This document shows positions 8,257 to 17,789 of a stretch of 55,932 nucleotides of DNA, in pieces. The stretch's first letter is position 1; the number at the start of each line of letters is the position of its first letter. Origin of the DNA: Xanthomonas populi (GTDB lineage Bacteria; Pseudomonadota; Gammaproteobacteria; Xanthomonadales; Xanthomonadaceae). Both the position numbers and the translations under genes were made by a program. Under the pieces are notes generated by a model, which was given only the letters and a program-made list of their open reading frames with translations, was not told where the DNA came from and did not search any database. Where the stretch lies: contig NZ_MDEJ01000008.1 of NCBI RefSeq assembly GCF_002940065.1, positions 1 through 55,932 of the forward strand. The letters are read 5' to 3'.

Positions 8257-10665
8257 ATGCGCACATGGCTGGGCCGGCTGTTGCTGGGAATCGTGGTGCT
8301 GGCGGTGGTAGCCACGTTGACTATTTATCTGCTGCTGCGTGGCAGCCTGCCGCAGCTGGATGGCGACAGCGCCCTCACCGGACTGGCGGCGGTGGTCAGC
8401 GTGCAGCGCGACCGATTGGGCGTGGTCACCATCGATGCGGCCAGTCAGGTCGATGCCATGCGCGCGCTCGGCTATGTGCACGCGCAGGAGCGCTACTTCG
8501 AGATGGATCTGATGCGCCGCGCGCCGGCCGGCGAGTTGTCCGAGCTATTTGGCGCGGCAGCGTTGGACCTGGACAAACGCAACCGCGTGCATCGGTTGCG
8601 CGCACGCGTGCATGCCAGCCTGGACATCGCTGCAGGCAGCCAGCGCGCAGCATTGCAGGCCTATACCGACGGCGTGAATGCGGGGCTGGCGGCCTTGCGC
8701 GTGCGTCCATGGCCGTACCTGCTGCTGCGGCAGACGCCGCGCGCCTGGACGCTGGACGATTCCATCCTCACCGGCATGGCGATGTACGCCGACCTGCAGG
8801 ACAACGACAACCAGACCGAACTGGCCAGCGCACGTATCCGCGCGGTGGTGCCGCCCGCGCTGGCGGCGCTGCTCGATCATCAGGGCTCCAGCTGGGATGC
8901 ACCGCTGTTCGGGCCGGCACTGGGCGATGCGGTACTTCCGGATGCGGCGACGCTGGATCTGCGGCGTTTGCCGCATCCAGCCGCTGCACCACGCGCCGAA
9001 CAACCGACCCCGGGCAGCAACAACTTCGCCGTGGACGGCAGCCTCACCCGCGACGGCCGCGCCATCGTCGCCGACGATATGCATCTGGGCCTGCGTGCGC
9101 CCAACATCTGGTTCCGCGCGCGCTTGCGGTATCCGGATATCAGCGCGCCCGAGGGCAAGGTGGATGTCACCGGCTTCACCCTGCCCGGCCTGCCGGCGGT
9201 GGTGGTCGGCAGCAATGGGCACGTGGCCTGGGCGTTCACCAACAGCTATATCGATACGGCGGATTTCGCGCGGATTGCGCCAGCCACGCCCGGGCATCCG
9301 CAAGCGCTCACCACGTATGTCGAAACGATTCATGTGGCCGGCGCTTCGCCGGTGCGCTTTCCAGTGCGCGAGACGGTCTGGGGGCCGGTCCTGCATCAGA
9401 ACCTTGATGGCAGCCTGCTCGCACTGCGCTGGGCAGCACAGCTTCCCGGTGCGATCCGTCTGGATTTCGCGCAGATGAGCAGCGCGGCGGATCTGCAGGC
9501 GGCTTTTGCGGTGGCCGATCGCTCGGGCATTCCCGCGCAGAATCTGTTGCTGGCCGACCGCAGCGGGCGCATCGCCTGGCGGCTGATCGGCGCACGCCCG
9601 CTGCGCAATCCGGGGTGCAGCCCGAGTGGCATTGCCGAACTTGCGACCTCGGCGCAGGAGTCGAACGAGGCGTTGCCTTCGACTGCCGGCGCGGTCGCCT
9701 CCGAACCTGCGCCCACTGGCTGCGTGCCATGGCCGGTGCGCAGCGACGATGCACCCGCCTTGATCGACCCACCCTCACACCGGCTCTGGACCGCCAACAG
9801 CCGCATCTTCGCTGCGCAGCAGCTGGCCACACTCGGCAATGCCGGCTACGACCTGGGCGCACGCGGGCAGCAGATCCGCGACGATTTGTTCGCCAAACAG
9901 CGTTTCAACGAACTGGATCTGCTTGCCATCCAGCTCGACGATCGCGCCGTGCTGCTCACGCGTTGGTGGCAGTTGTTGCGCAGCATGGTCGAACACAGCA
10001 AGGACCCGGCGCTGCAACAGATCGAAGTCGCCACGCGGCAGTGGGACGGGCATGCGTCCACCGGCTCGGTGAGCTATCGCATCGTGCGCGGTTTTCGCAG
10101 CATGACCATCGATGCCGTGGAAGCCGGCCTGCTGGCACCGGCAAACGCTGCGCTTGGCGATGACTTTCTGCCGCCGCGTCGCGCGCAGTTGGAAGGCATC
10201 GTCTGGCCGATGCTGCAGCAGCGCCCTGCACATTTGTTGCCGCCCACGTACACCAGTTGGGATCAGTTGCTTACCGATGCTGCACGCAGTGCGCAGACGG
10301 ATTTAGCTGCTCAGGACGGCCCCTTGAGCGGGCGTACCTGGGGCGAGCGCAATACCGCCGCGATCTGCCACCCAATCGCGCGCGCCTTGCCTGACCTCGC
10401 CAAGCGCTGGCTGTGCATGCCGCCCGACCAACTCCCCGGCGATCGCGACATGCCGCGCGTCCAAGGCCCGGCCTTCGGCGCGTCCGAACGCATGGTGGTC
10501 TCCCCCGGCCACGAACGCGACGGCATCGTGCATATGCCGGGTGGCCAGAGCGGACATCCGTTGTCGCCGTTCTGGGGCGCCGGGCATGACGATTGGGTGC
10601 ATGGCCGGCCCACCCCATTTCTGCCGACTGCTACCCGCTACACGCTGCGATTGCAGCCAAATTAG
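8257..10665 (+). CDS. Penicillin acylase family Ntn-hydrolase (membrane-anchored, periplasmic)
   Basis: 802 residues, starting at the ATG at 8257 behind AAGGA. Residues about 5-28 are a single hydrophobic anchor or uncleaved signal ([20 protein letters not shown]). The proenzyme layout is typical: an alpha chain (about 35-250) with the family signature [20 protein letters not shown], a spacer, then the autocleavage site GSNNFAVDG whose Ser254 becomes the N-terminal nucleophile of the beta chain. Beta-chain motifs include [34 protein letters not shown] and, near the C-terminus, the Gly-rich [14 protein letters not shown]. The family hydrolyses amides of small acyl groups: beta-lactams, acyl-homoserine lactones or peptides. 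The actual substrate cannot be told from sequence; quorum-signal quenching is only a possibility. Confidence 0.9.
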   Translation: MRTWLGRLLLGIVVLAVVATLTIYLLLRGSLPQLDGDSALTGLAAVVSVQRDRLGVVTIDAASQVDAMRALGYVHAQERYFEMDLMRRAPAGELSELFGAAALDLDKRNRVHRLRARVHASLDIAAGSQRAALQAYTDGVNAGLAALRVRPWPYLLLRQTPRAWTLDDSILTGMAMYADLQDNDNQTELASARIRAVVPPALAALLDHQGSSWDAPLFGPALGDAVLPDAATLDLRRLPHPAAAPRAEQPTPGSNNFAVDGSLTRDGRAIVADDMHLGLRAPNIWFRARLRYPDISAPEGKVDVTGFTLPGLPAVVVGSNGHVAWAFTNSYIDTADFARIAPATPGHPQALTTYVETIHVAGASPVRFPVRETVWGPVLHQNLDGSLLALRWAAQLPGAIRLDFAQMSSAADLQAAFAVADRSGIPAQNLLLADRSGRIAWRLIGARPLRNPGCSPSGIAELATSAQESNEALPSTAGAVASEPAPTGCVPWPVRSDDAPALIDPPSHRLWTANSRIFAAQQLATLGNAGYDLGARGQQIRDDLFAKQRFNELDLLAIQLDDRAVLLTRWWQLLRSMVEHSKDPALQQIEVATRQWDGHASTGSVSYRIVRGFRSMTIDAVEAGLLAPANAALGDDFLPPRRAQLEGIVWPMLQQRPAHLLPPTYTSWDQLLTDAARSAQTDLAAQDGPLSGRTWGERNTAAICHPIARALPDLAKRWLCMPPDQLPGDRDMPRVQGPAFGASERMVVSPGHERDGIVHMPGGQSGHPLSPFWGAGHDDWVHGRPTPFLPTATRYTLRLQPN

Positions 10666-11035
10666 GCATCGATACGGGTTTTGACGGTCGATACGGGTTT
10701 CGACCAAAGCAAAAAGCTTAGTTGAGCTGCGTTAGCCCCTCTCCTGCTGCGGGAGAGGGGGTTGGGGTGAGGGTACGGGCGCCCGCCATGCGACCGATGG
10801 CAGGCGATGCGGCTCATCCTGCACTAGCTTCACGCGGCTTCCTGCATGACAAACGGCACGAGGCTTCGCCCGCATCCTCATCCACCCTTCGGGCACTTTC
10901 TCCCGGTGGGAGAAGGGATGCCTCTGCACTTCTGCACTTCTGCGTTCTGCGTCTTGCACATCTGCATGTCTACACATCCACAACTGCGCACATCTGCCAA
11001 TCCATGTGATGAAGCGAGCACCTCATGCTAAGATG
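10666..11035. repeat. Gene-free stretch with a Xanthomonas REP-type doublet
   Basis: No gene is visible here. Near the left end GATACGGGTTTTGACGGTC is nearly repeated in tandem (10670-10700). A hairpin CCCCTCTCC/GGGAGAGGGG (10736-10760) is followed by GTTGGGGTGAGGGTACGGG; about 120 bases on, a second hairpin CTTTCTCCC/GGGAGAAGG (10896-10916) follows a CATCC run. The same order of two hairpins occurs at 18177-18362, marking one dispersed family. At 10920-10995 a loose short-period array of TCTGCACTTC-like units occurs. The next feature is the Fur-type site upstream of the receptor gene. Confidence 0.65.
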
Positions 11036-11056
11036 CATTTGATAACCATTCCCATT
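11036..11056 (-). promoter_or_regulatory. Candidate Fur box upstream of the siderophore receptor
   Basis: Read on the minus strand the site is AATGGGAATGGTTATCAAAT, which keeps the AATGAGAAT-type half-sites of gammaproteobacterial Fur boxes and the GATAAC repeat on the other strand. It ends 8 bases before the ATG of the receptor, where a bound repressor would block initiation. Iron-dependent repression of a TonB siderophore receptor is the common rule. The call rests on motif similarity and position only. Confidence 0.55.
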
Positions 11057-11064
11057 AGTGACCA

Positions 11065-13206
11065 ATGCGCCCCACGCTCCTTGTCACCGCGCTTACCTGT
11101 GCGCTCGCCCTGCCTTCGCAATCCGCTTTCGCCAAACACACCAGCACCTCGCCCGCCATCACCGAACTCGATGGCGTCGACGTCATCGGCCGTGCACAGA
11201 CGCTCTACAAGTCTGAAGACGCGGCGGTGGCCACGCGCACCGACACGCCGCTGGCGCTGGTGCCGCAATCGGTGCAGGTGCTGCCGCGCGAGTTGATCGA
11301 CGACCAGGCAGCACGTCAAATCACTGATCTGTATCGCAGCATCAGCGGCATCAGTTTCTTCAGCTATGCCGGCGTCACCTTGCGCGGATTTCGCCAGGGA
11401 AACGTGCTGTACGACGGCCTGCGCGGCGACCCGTATGCCGGCTTCTCGGTGCCGCAGCTGTTCAACATCGAACGCGTGGAAGTACTCAAAGGCCCGGCCG
11501 GTGCGTTGTACGGCGGCGGCGAACCCGGTGGCGTTATCAATTACGTCACTCGCAAACCCGGCCATCAGGCCGCGCGTCGGGTGGAGCTGCAGGTGGGCAA
11601 TCAATCCTTCGGGGCGGCCTCGTTCGAAGCCACCGGCCCGGCACGCGAAGACGGCCGCATTCGTTACCGCATGGGTGCCTATGCCGATGGCGAAGATGGC
11701 TTTCGCTGGAACACCGATGGCCAGAGCCAGATCGGCGATGCGTCGGTGGCGTTCGACATCGGGCAGACCGGCGAGCTCACCTTGCAGTACACCGACATCA
11801 CCCAGAACCTGGGCGGCAATCGCCTGCGCGGCGTGCCGGTGGATGACGATGGCAACTTCCTTACCGACCGCCGCTGGAACCACAACGCGTCCACCGACTT
11901 TCTCGACATGCGCGCCAAGGTGGTGTTCGCGCAGTATCGCTTTGCGCCGTCGGATGCGTGGGATGTGGACATGGCGCTGCGCTGGTTCAAGAACGACGAG
12001 CATCAGATCTATCACGAGCCGATGGGCTTGATCGACCGCGATGGCGACGGCACCGCCGAATGGATGACGCGGCAGTTACGCAATCAGTTCCGCGACAACG
12101 ATGCGATCTCCAGCAACGTCAACGCGATTTTCCGCACCAGCATCGGCGCGATCGAGCACAAGCTGTTGATGGGCGCGGACTACTATCGGCTGGATGCGGA
12201 TTTCCGCGCGCAGACTGCAGATACCGCCGACACCGGCCGCGTCGGCGGGCCAGTGCCGGGCATCGATCTGTTCAACCCGGTGTACGGGCGCAGCGGCTTC
12301 TACGACTACGGCCTGGACCGCCTGCCCTGGCGCGCCACCAGCATCCGCAGCCAGCGCTACGGCGCATATCTGCAGGACGAACTCACGCTGACGCCGCGCT
12401 GGTTTGCGATGGCCGGGTTGCGTTGGGATGGTTTCAAGGACGACAACCGCCTGGACGGCTCGCGCGTCACCGGCAACGATCTCAGCTGGCGCGTGGGCAG
12501 CACGTTCGTACTGCGCGATGGCATCAATGCATACGCAAGTTATGCCAGCGGGTTTCTGCCGCAGGATGGGGCAAATCAGGACAGCAGCGTTGGCGGCCTG
12601 TTCGATCCCGAGCGCAGCAAACAATGGGAAATCGGCCTGAAGACTGCGCTCAACGATGGCGGGCTGACCCTCAACACCGCGCTGTATCGCATCGAACGCA
12701 GCAATATCGTGCAAGCCAACGGCAGCATCGTCGATGGCGTCAATCAACTCTCCGCCCTCGGCCTGGTACGCAGCGAAGGCCTGGAAGTGGATCTGCTGGC
12801 CGACCTCACCGAACGCTGGGTGCTCAACCTGACTTACGCCTACAACGATGCGCGCGTGCTCGATGCAGGCACCAATGGCATCACCAATGCCTCCGGCGAC
12901 CGCTTCGCCAATGCACCGCGCAACACCTTCGGCCTGTGGACGCGTTACGACCTGCCGGCCTGGAACTCGGCGATCGCCTTTGGTGCCGATTACGTGGGCG
13001 AGCGACTCAGCCTGGAAGGGCAGCGCGTCAAGCCGTACGCCATCTTCGACATCAGTTGGCAAAGGCAGTGGGATGCGTGGAAGCTGCAGGTCAATGTCAA
13101 GAACCTGTTCGACAAGGTCTATGCCGTCAGCGGTTTCACCGAGCGCACCGGTCACTTTCCCGGCGAACCGCGCCGCATCTATGCGCAGTTGGCCTACAGT
13201 TTTTAA
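11065..13206 (+). CDS. TonB-dependent ferric-siderophore outer-membrane receptor
   Basis: 713 residues. The cleavable signal peptide ends at about residue 23 (SQSAFA-K). The plug domain (about 35-170) carries PQSVQVLPRELI, the family GFRQGNVLYDGLRGDPY and the very typical VLKGPAGALYGGGEPGGVIN. The rest is a 22-strand beta-barrel closing with the aromatic terminus AQLAYSF used for BAM-mediated insertion. The class resembles FhuA/FhuE/FpvA-type receptors for hydroxamate or mixed siderophores, without the extra N-terminal signalling domain of FpvA/FecA, so no sigma/anti-sigma pair is expected and none lies nearby. A Fur-like site overlaps its promoter region. No siderophore synthesis genes are adjacent, so xenosiderophore use is plausible. 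The exact ligand is unknown. Confidence 0.92.
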   Translation: MRPTLLVTALTCALALPSQSAFAKHTSTSPAITELDGVDVIGRAQTLYKSEDAAVATRTDTPLALVPQSVQVLPRELIDDQAARQITDLYRSISGISFFSYAGVTLRGFRQGNVLYDGLRGDPYAGFSVPQLFNIERVEVLKGPAGALYGGGEPGGVINYVTRKPGHQAARRVELQVGNQSFGAASFEATGPAREDGRIRYRMGAYADGEDGFRWNTDGQSQIGDASVAFDIGQTGELTLQYTDITQNLGGNRLRGVPVDDDGNFLTDRRWNHNASTDFLDMRAKVVFAQYRFAPSDAWDVDMALRWFKNDEHQIYHEPMGLIDRDGDGTAEWMTRQLRNQFRDNDAISSNVNAIFRTSIGAIEHKLLMGADYYRLDADFRAQTADTADTGRVGGPVPGIDLFNPVYGRSGFYDYGLDRLPWRATSIRSQRYGAYLQDELTLTPRWFAMAGLRWDGFKDDNRLDGSRVTGNDLSWRVGSTFVLRDGINAYASYASGFLPQDGANQDSSVGGLFDPERSKQWEIGLKTALNDGGLTLNTALYRIERSNIVQANGSIVDGVNQLSALGLVRSEGLEVDLLADLTERWVLNLTYAYNDARVLDAGTNGITNASGDRFANAPRNTFGLWTRYDLPAWNSAIAFGADYVGERLSLEGQRVKPYAIFDISWQRQWDAWKLQVNVKNLFDKVYAVSGFTERTGHFPGEPRRIYAQLAYSF

Positions 13207-13445
13207 GCGTGGCGAACGCGCCTGCCTAGATCTTGATGGCTGCTTCAAGTGTGACGTTCGTCGGCCGCAGCGGTGTGCCGCACACACCGCTGCGGCCTCA
13301 ACAACCGCAATGCACTGAACCTGCGCCGAATCACGCATGCCGGAATCGGCCAGACCTTAACGTCCGGTGGGACACACTAGAGGCCGTCGCGATGTGGAAC
13401 TCATCTCCACAACATCGCCCCCTCCCCCCACTGACCGGAATCCGC

Positions 13446-14498
13446 ATGCCTCAGCTTGCCCGCTCCCTTTCCGCCCTGTTGCCACTGCTTATTGCTGCGA
13501 CCGCCTGCTCGGCCGCGCCACCCGCCAAATCCGGCCCGCCGGATGCGCCCGTCGCCGCCTGCACCGCCAAAGTGCGCCCCGGCCAGGATCTGCAAAAAGC
13601 CATCGACACGCTCCCGCAAAGCGATACGCCTGCGGTGCTGTGCCTGGAAAAAGGCGAATTTCCGCTCAATGGCCTGGTCTCGATCCACCGAGGCAACCTC
13701 ACCCTGCGCGGCAAGGGCCTAACCACCGTGCTGCGCATGGCCGATGGCGTGCAGCAACCGGCGCTGGTTGTCGGCGATTACGAAAATCAACAGCCGATCG
13801 GCGTGATCCGCAACGTCAGCATCGAAGACATGCAGATCGTCGCCAGCACCGGCGACAAGGAGTTCATGCCCGAGCGCCAGTATCTGAGCAATAGCGCGGT
13901 GGTGGTGCGTTCCGGCCAGGGCATCCGGCTTGCCGGCTTGCAGGTCAACAAGTGCCGCAGCGCCTGCCTGTTAAGCGAGTACGACACGCGTGAGATCACC
14001 ATCGAAAACAACGACGTCTCCGGTGCGATCTGGGATGGCGTGTCGTTCAACCGCACCGCCAAGGTCACGATGGTCAACAACTATATCCACGACAATGTGG
14101 CGGCAGGCCTGACCACCGAGCACCTGGAAGACAGCGAAATCCGCAACAACCGCTTCGAGCGCAATGGCAGCCAGGGCATCTATCTGTCGGATGCGCGGCG
14201 CAACCGCTTCAGCAACAACCAGTTCGACGGCAACAAGGTCGCCGGCATCTTTCTGGCCTGCGCCATTCGCTATCGCACCCCGGAAATCCTGTGCTGGGAC
14301 AACAGCATGAGCCAGGACAACGTGTTCGAGAACAATCGCTTTTCCAGCAACCCGTTCACCTACACCATCGGCGTGGACCGCGCCGCCAACTGCACTGCGG
14401 CGGACTTCAAGCCGAACCTGTGGCGCAGCAACCAGGCCGATGTGGCTGGCGTGGATATCGAGCCGCAGCGCTACGGGTACTGCGTGCGCCACGAGTGA
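13446..14498 (+). CDS. Secreted right-handed parallel beta-helix (NosD/CASH-type) protein
   Basis: 350 residues from the ATG at 13446. The N-terminus is a signal peptide ending in LIAATACS; the Cys could be lipidated, but the lipobox lacks Leu at -3, so lipoprotein status is uncertain. After VRPGQDLQKAIDTLPQ, the entry motif of pectate-lyase-like folds, come repeated Asn-rich coils such as ITIENNDVSGAIWDGVSF, VTMVNNYIHDNVAAGL, SEIRNNRFERNGSQGIYL and NRFSNNQFDGNKVAGIF, which form a beta-helix of about ten turns. Two Cys-rich segments follow. The fold is shared by polysaccharide lyases, epimerases and NosD; no catalytic set can be recognised, so substrate and activity are unknown. It follows the siderophore receptor on the same strand after a 239-base gap with no clear joint promoter. 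Confidence 0.8.
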   Translation: MPQLARSLSALLPLLIAATACSAAPPAKSGPPDAPVAACTAKVRPGQDLQKAIDTLPQSDTPAVLCLEKGEFPLNGLVSIHRGNLTLRGKGLTTVLRMADGVQQPALVVGDYENQQPIGVIRNVSIEDMQIVASTGDKEFMPERQYLSNSAVVVRSGQGIRLAGLQVNKCRSACLLSEYDTREITIENNDVSGAIWDGVSFNRTAKVTMVNNYIHDNVAAGLTTEHLEDSEIRNNRFERNGSQGIYLSDARRNRFSNNQFDGNKVAGIFLACAIRYRTPEILCWDNSMSQDNVFENNRFSSNPFTYTIGVDRAANCTAADFKPNLWRSNQADVAGVDIEPQRYGYCVRHE

Positions 14499-14555
14499 TC
14501 GCAACAGCGGCCGGCAGTGCGTGAGCGCATGCCGGCCGCTGCATTCGATCTAAGG

Positions 14556-16250
14556 TTACGAGGCCAGCGCCTGTTCGTGCACGCCGGCAATCGCACGGCC
14601 GGACGGGTCGGCCATCGCGGCAAAACTCGCATCCCAGGCAATAGCGGTCGGCGACGAACACGCGATCGACTTGCCACCCGGCACCGTCTCCGCAGCCGCC
14701 TGGCTGGGGAAAAATTGCGCAAACAGCGTGCGATAAAAATACGCCTCCTTGGTCTGCGGCGGGTTGACCGGGAAGCGTTTGTCGGCAGCCGCCAGCTCGC
14801 GGTCGCTCACATGCGCGGCAGCATGCGCTTTCAGTCCATCGATCCAGCCATAGCCTACCCCATCGCTGAACTGTTCTTTTTGCCGCCACAGAATCGACTC
14901 AGGCAGATAACCGGCGAATGCTTCGCGCAATACGCCCTTTTCCATGCGCGTGGCGTCACTGCTGGTCTTGTCGATCATCTTGAAGCTGGCGTCCATGCGC
15001 ATCGCCACGTCCAGGAACTCGCGATCCAGGAACGGCACGCGTGGCTCCACGCCCCAGGCCATCATCGATTTGTTGGCGCGCAGGCAATCGTAGTTGTTGA
15101 GCGCATCCAGTTTGCGTACCAGTTCCTCGTGAAATTCGCGCGCGTTCGGCGCCTTGTGGAAATACAGATAGCCGCCGAAGATCTCGTCGCTGCCTTCGCC
15201 GGAGAGCACCATCTTCACGCCCATGGCCTTGATGCGTCGCGCCAGCAAAAACATCGGCGTGGAGGCGCGAATGGTGGTGACGTCATAGGTCTCGATATGG
15301 CGGATCACCTCGGGCAGCGCATCCAGGCCTTCTTCGAAGGTGTATTCGAAACCGTGATGCACGGTGCCGAGCGCGGCGGCGGCGACTTCGGCGGCGGCAA
15401 GATCCGGCGAGCCCTTCAAGCCGATCGCGAACGAATGCAGGCGCGGCCACCAGGCCTCGGTGGTGTCGTTCTCTTCGATGCGATGCCGTGCGTAGCGCGC
15501 GGCCACGGCGGCGACCAGTGACGAATCCAGCCCGCCGGACAGCAGCACGCCGTAGGGCACGTCAGTCATCAATTGACGATGCACCGCGCGCTCGAACGCC
15601 TCGCGCAATTCCTGCAACTGCACCTGCACGCCTTCCACTTCGGTGTATTGGCGCCAGGGGCGCTCGTAGTAGCGGATCAATACACCGGTGGCGCTGTCGT
15701 ACCAATGACCAGGCGGAAATTGCGCGGCATCGGCGCAATCGTCCACCAAGGCTTTCAATTCCGAGGCCACACGCAAACGGCCTTCGCGATCGTGGCCCCA
15801 GTACAGCGGCACCACACCGATCGGATCGCGCGCGATGATCACGCGCCCGGCGGCCTTGTCCCACAGTGCAAACGCAAAGATGCCGTTGAGGCGATTGAGG
15901 TACGAGGCCGGCGCATCTTCGCGATACAGCGCGTTGATCACCTCGCAATCGGACCCGGTCTGGAATGCGTACGGCTGCTTCAATTCCTGTTTGAGCTCGC
16001 GATGGTTATAGATCTCGCCGTTCACGGCGAGCGCAAGCTCTCCATCTTCGGACAGCAACGGCTGCGAGCCGCCGGCCGGGTCGACGATGGCCAGCCGCTC
16101 GTGCACCAGAATCGCACCGGTATCGACATACACGCCGCTCCAGTCGGGGCCGCGATGGCGCTGCCGCTGCGAACATTCCAGTGCCTGCCGGCGCAATGCC
16201 TGCAGATCGTCACCGGGTTGCAGGCCGAAAATACCGAAGATGGAACACAT
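14556..16250 (-). CDS. asnB: Glutamine-hydrolysing asparagine synthetase B
   Basis: 564 residues. It makes asparagine from aspartate, ATP and glutamine. Cys2 (MCSIFGIFGL) is the class II glutaminase nucleophile exposed after Met removal. The glutaminase part carries RHRGPDWSG, ERLAIVD and NGEIYNHREL. The synthetase part carries the ATP-pyrophosphatase loop SGGLDSS (238-244), LSGEGSDEIFGGY and the C-terminal EPRVPFLDREFLDVAM. The length matches bacterial AsnB of the E. coli type (554). The start at 16250 is fixed by Cys2 and by AGGAG nine bases upstream; an in-frame ATG at 16322 is ruled out because it would bury Cys2. It lies downstream of dapE on the same strand but is separated by 293 bases holding an Asn-rich leader ORF and a terminator, so it is very likely controlled by transcription attenuation. 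Confidence 0.95.
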   Translation of the reverse strand: MCSIFGIFGLQPGDDLQALRRQALECSQRQRHRGPDWSGVYVDTGAILVHERLAIVDPAGGSQPLLSEDGELALAVNGEIYNHRELKQELKQPYAFQTGSDCEVINALYREDAPASYLNRLNGIFAFALWDKAAGRVIIARDPIGVVPLYWGHDREGRLRVASELKALVDDCADAAQFPPGHWYDSATGVLIRYYERPWRQYTEVEGVQVQLQELREAFERAVHRQLMTDVPYGVLLSGGLDSSLVAAVAARYARHRIEENDTTEAWWPRLHSFAIGLKGSPDLAAAEVAAAALGTVHHGFEYTFEEGLDALPEVIRHIETYDVTTIRASTPMFLLARRIKAMGVKMVLSGEGSDEIFGGYLYFHKAPNAREFHEELVRKLDALNNYDCLRANKSMMAWGVEPRVPFLDREFLDVAMRMDASFKMIDKTSSDATRMEKGVLREAFAGYLPESILWRQKEQFSDGVGYGWIDGLKAHAAAHVSDRELAAADKRFPVNPPQTKEAYFYRTLFAQFFPSQAAAETVPGGKSIACSSPTAIAWDASFAAMADPSGRAIAGVHEQALAS

Positions 16251-16322
16251 GGAAACACTCCTGATGAAACTGCGGGGATTGGCGGCCGGTGGGAGAGCGT
16301 GCTGCACGAGAATGACACCCAT

Positions 16323-16353
16323 AAAAAAACCCGCATCGGCCGATGCGGGTTTT
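16323..16353 (-). terminator. Rho-independent terminator in the asnB leader (attenuator)
   Basis: On the minus strand a GC-rich palindrome ACCCGCATC-GGCC-GATGCGGGT (16329-16350) is followed directly by a run of seven T residues, the standard intrinsic terminator. It lies 73 bases upstream of the asnB start, downstream of the leader-peptide ORF, so it can only act on asnB transcripts. Its 3' arm sequence CCGATGCGGGT occurs again, identically, inside the leader ORF (16393-16403), so that upstream copy can pair with the terminator 5' arm and prevent termination. A further stem GCTGCGC/GCGCAGC (16422-16428 with 16403-16409) encloses the tandem Asn codons and would sequester the antiterminator. 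Confidence 0.85.
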
Positions 16354-16382
16354 CTGATTCCTAGGCGTTTGGTGTACGTCGC

Positions 16383-16472
16383 CTAGTCGCAGACCCGCAT
16401 CGGCTGCGCACGATTATTCGCGCGCAGCGTGGTGCGGTTGGCGTTATTGAGGTTGGCTCGGTGGATGACCAT
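16383..16472 (-). CDS. Asparagine-rich leader peptide of the asnB attenuator
   Basis: A 29-codon ORF from ATG at 16472 to TAG at 16383 in the dapE-asnB gap. Six codons are Asn: positions 7, 9, 10, 12 and the tandem pair 19-20 (AAT-AAT at 16418-16413). The run RANLNNANR is followed by RANNRAQPMRVCD and the stop. Six in 29 is far above the 3 percent or so usual for Asn in these GC-rich genes. The stop sits just past the antiterminator segment, which is codons 23-27, so a ribosome reaching the stop would cover it and let the terminator form. One stalled at the Asn codons would cover only the first arm. No good Shine-Dalgarno is visible upstream; a leaderless or weakly initiated ORF is possible. 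Not previously known to me. Confidence 0.75.
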   Translation of the reverse strand: MVIHRANLNNANRTTLRANNRAQPMRVCD

Positions 16473-16543
16473 GGGTTGGACGCTAACCGTTCGTTTTCGA
16501 TGGCGCAACTGTTTCAGCGGCAACGACGGTGGCAAACGGTCAA

Positions 16544-17677
16544 TCATTCGACCAGTAGCCGCTCGATCAATGTGCGATACAGCGCCGGCAAAGCCTCCAG
16601 ATCGGCCACGCGCACATGCTCATCGACCTGGTGGATGCTGGCGTTGACCGGGCCGACTTCGATGCATTGCGCGCCCAGCGGCGCGATAAAGCGCGCATCC
16701 GAAGTACCGCCGCCCGTGCTCTCTTCCGGCAGCGCGCCAGCAAACTGGCCCAGCACCTCACGCGCAACGCTGCGCAAGCGCCCTTCCGGGGTGTAGAACG
16801 GCTCGCCGCTGCGATGCCAGCGCAGCGAATACGCCAACGCGTGGCGATCCAGCAATGCGGCGATCTCCGCTTCCAGTCGCGGTGCATCCCAATGCGGGGT
16901 GTAGCGAAGATTGAAGGCCACCTGTAGCTCGCCCGGAATCACGTTATTGGCGCCGGTGCCCGCATGAATATTGGAGATCTGCAGGCTGGTCGGCGGAAAA
17001 CTCTCAAAGCCCGCGTCCCATTGCCGTGCCACCAGCTCGGCCAGCGCAGGTGCTGCCAGATGGATCGGATTGCGTGCCTTGTGCGGATACGCCACATGCC
17101 CCTGCACGCCCTTGACGGTCAACGTGCCGGACAAACTGCCGCGACGGCCGACGCGCAGCAGATCGCCCAGTCGCTCGGTGGACGACGGCTCGCCGGTGAT
17201 GCACCAATCGATCGCTTGCCCACGCGCGCGGAATAGATCGGCAACGCGCCGCACGCCATCGATGGCATCGCCTTCTTCGTCGGAGGTCAGCAACACCGCA
17301 AACGTACCGGTGTGCTCTGGATGGGCGGCGACGAATTGTTCGGCAGCGACAACGAAGGCGGCGACGCTGCCTTTCATATCGGCCGTGCCGCGCCCGTGTA
17401 GCAGACCATCGCGGATCTGCGGGTCGAACGGATCGCTGGTCCATGCCTCGCGCGGACCCGGCGGCACCACATCGGTGTGCCCGAGCAGCACCAGCACCGG
17501 CGCACCGCTGCCATGCGTGGCCCACAGATTGTCGACCTCGCCCAGGCGCAGGTGCTCGCAGGCGAAGCCGGCCGCGCTCAGACGCTGCGCAATCACAGCC
17601 TGACAGCCGGCATCGTCCGGGGTCACCGAGGTGCGTGCGATCAGGTCGCAGGTCAGTTGCAGTACGTCGCTGGTCAT
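16544..17677 (-). CDS. dapE: Succinyl-diaminopimelate desuccinylase
   Basis: 377 residues, M20 di-zinc peptidase family. It hydrolyses N-succinyl-L,L-DAP in the lysine/meso-DAP pathway. Metal and catalytic residues fall exactly where expected: His67 and Asp69 in [10 protein letters not shown], Asp100 in [10 protein letters not shown], Glu134-Glu135 in TSDEEGDA, the GEPSS segment, and the late [13 protein letters not shown]. The start at 17677 follows GGAAGGA; a further upstream ATG/GTG extension to 17719 has no family similarity. It lies below the yffB-like gene, the same pairing as yffB-dapE in E. coli, and in the same strand block as dapD, which provides the preceding succinylation step. 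Confidence 0.96.
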   Translation of the reverse strand: MTSDVLQLTCDLIARTSVTPDDAGCQAVIAQRLSAAGFACEHLRLGEVDNLWATHGSGAPVLVLLGHTDVVPPGPREAWTSDPFDPQIRDGLLHGRGTADMKGSVAAFVVAAEQFVAAHPEHTGTFAVLLTSDEEGDAIDGVRRVADLFRARGQAIDWCITGEPSSTERLGDLLRVGRRGSLSGTLTVKGVQGHVAYPHKARNPIHLAAPALAELVARQWDAGFESFPPTSLQISNIHAGTGANNVIPGELQVAFNLRYTPHWDAPRLEAEIAALLDRHALAYSLRWHRSGEPFYTPEGRLRSVAREVLGQFAGALPEESTGGGTSDARFIAPLGAQCIEVGPVNASIHQVDEHVRVADLEALPALYRTLIERLLVE

Positions 17678-17789
17678 GCTCGTCCTTCCGATAAAGAGAT
17701 GCACCTGTGCTGCGGGCATTAGCAGCTAGCATGCCTTCGACGCGCTCGCCACGCACACGTATGCGCGAGCCGATGACGCGATGGCGCTA

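Noticed and set aside
8112-8315. N-terminal extension of bacterioferritin to 8315
   Set aside because: It overlaps the divergent hydrolase gene and precedes a perfect ferritin N-terminus with its own GGAG.
10920-10995. Short TCTGCACTTC-like tandem units as a possible CRISPR
   Set aside because: Units are about 10 bases, imperfect, without spacers; no cas genes are near.
16251-16322. Upstream in-frame ATG at 16322 as the asnB start
   Set aside because: It would place the essential Cys nucleophile internally and has no ribosome site; the ATG at 16250 gives Met-Cys with AGGAG upstream.
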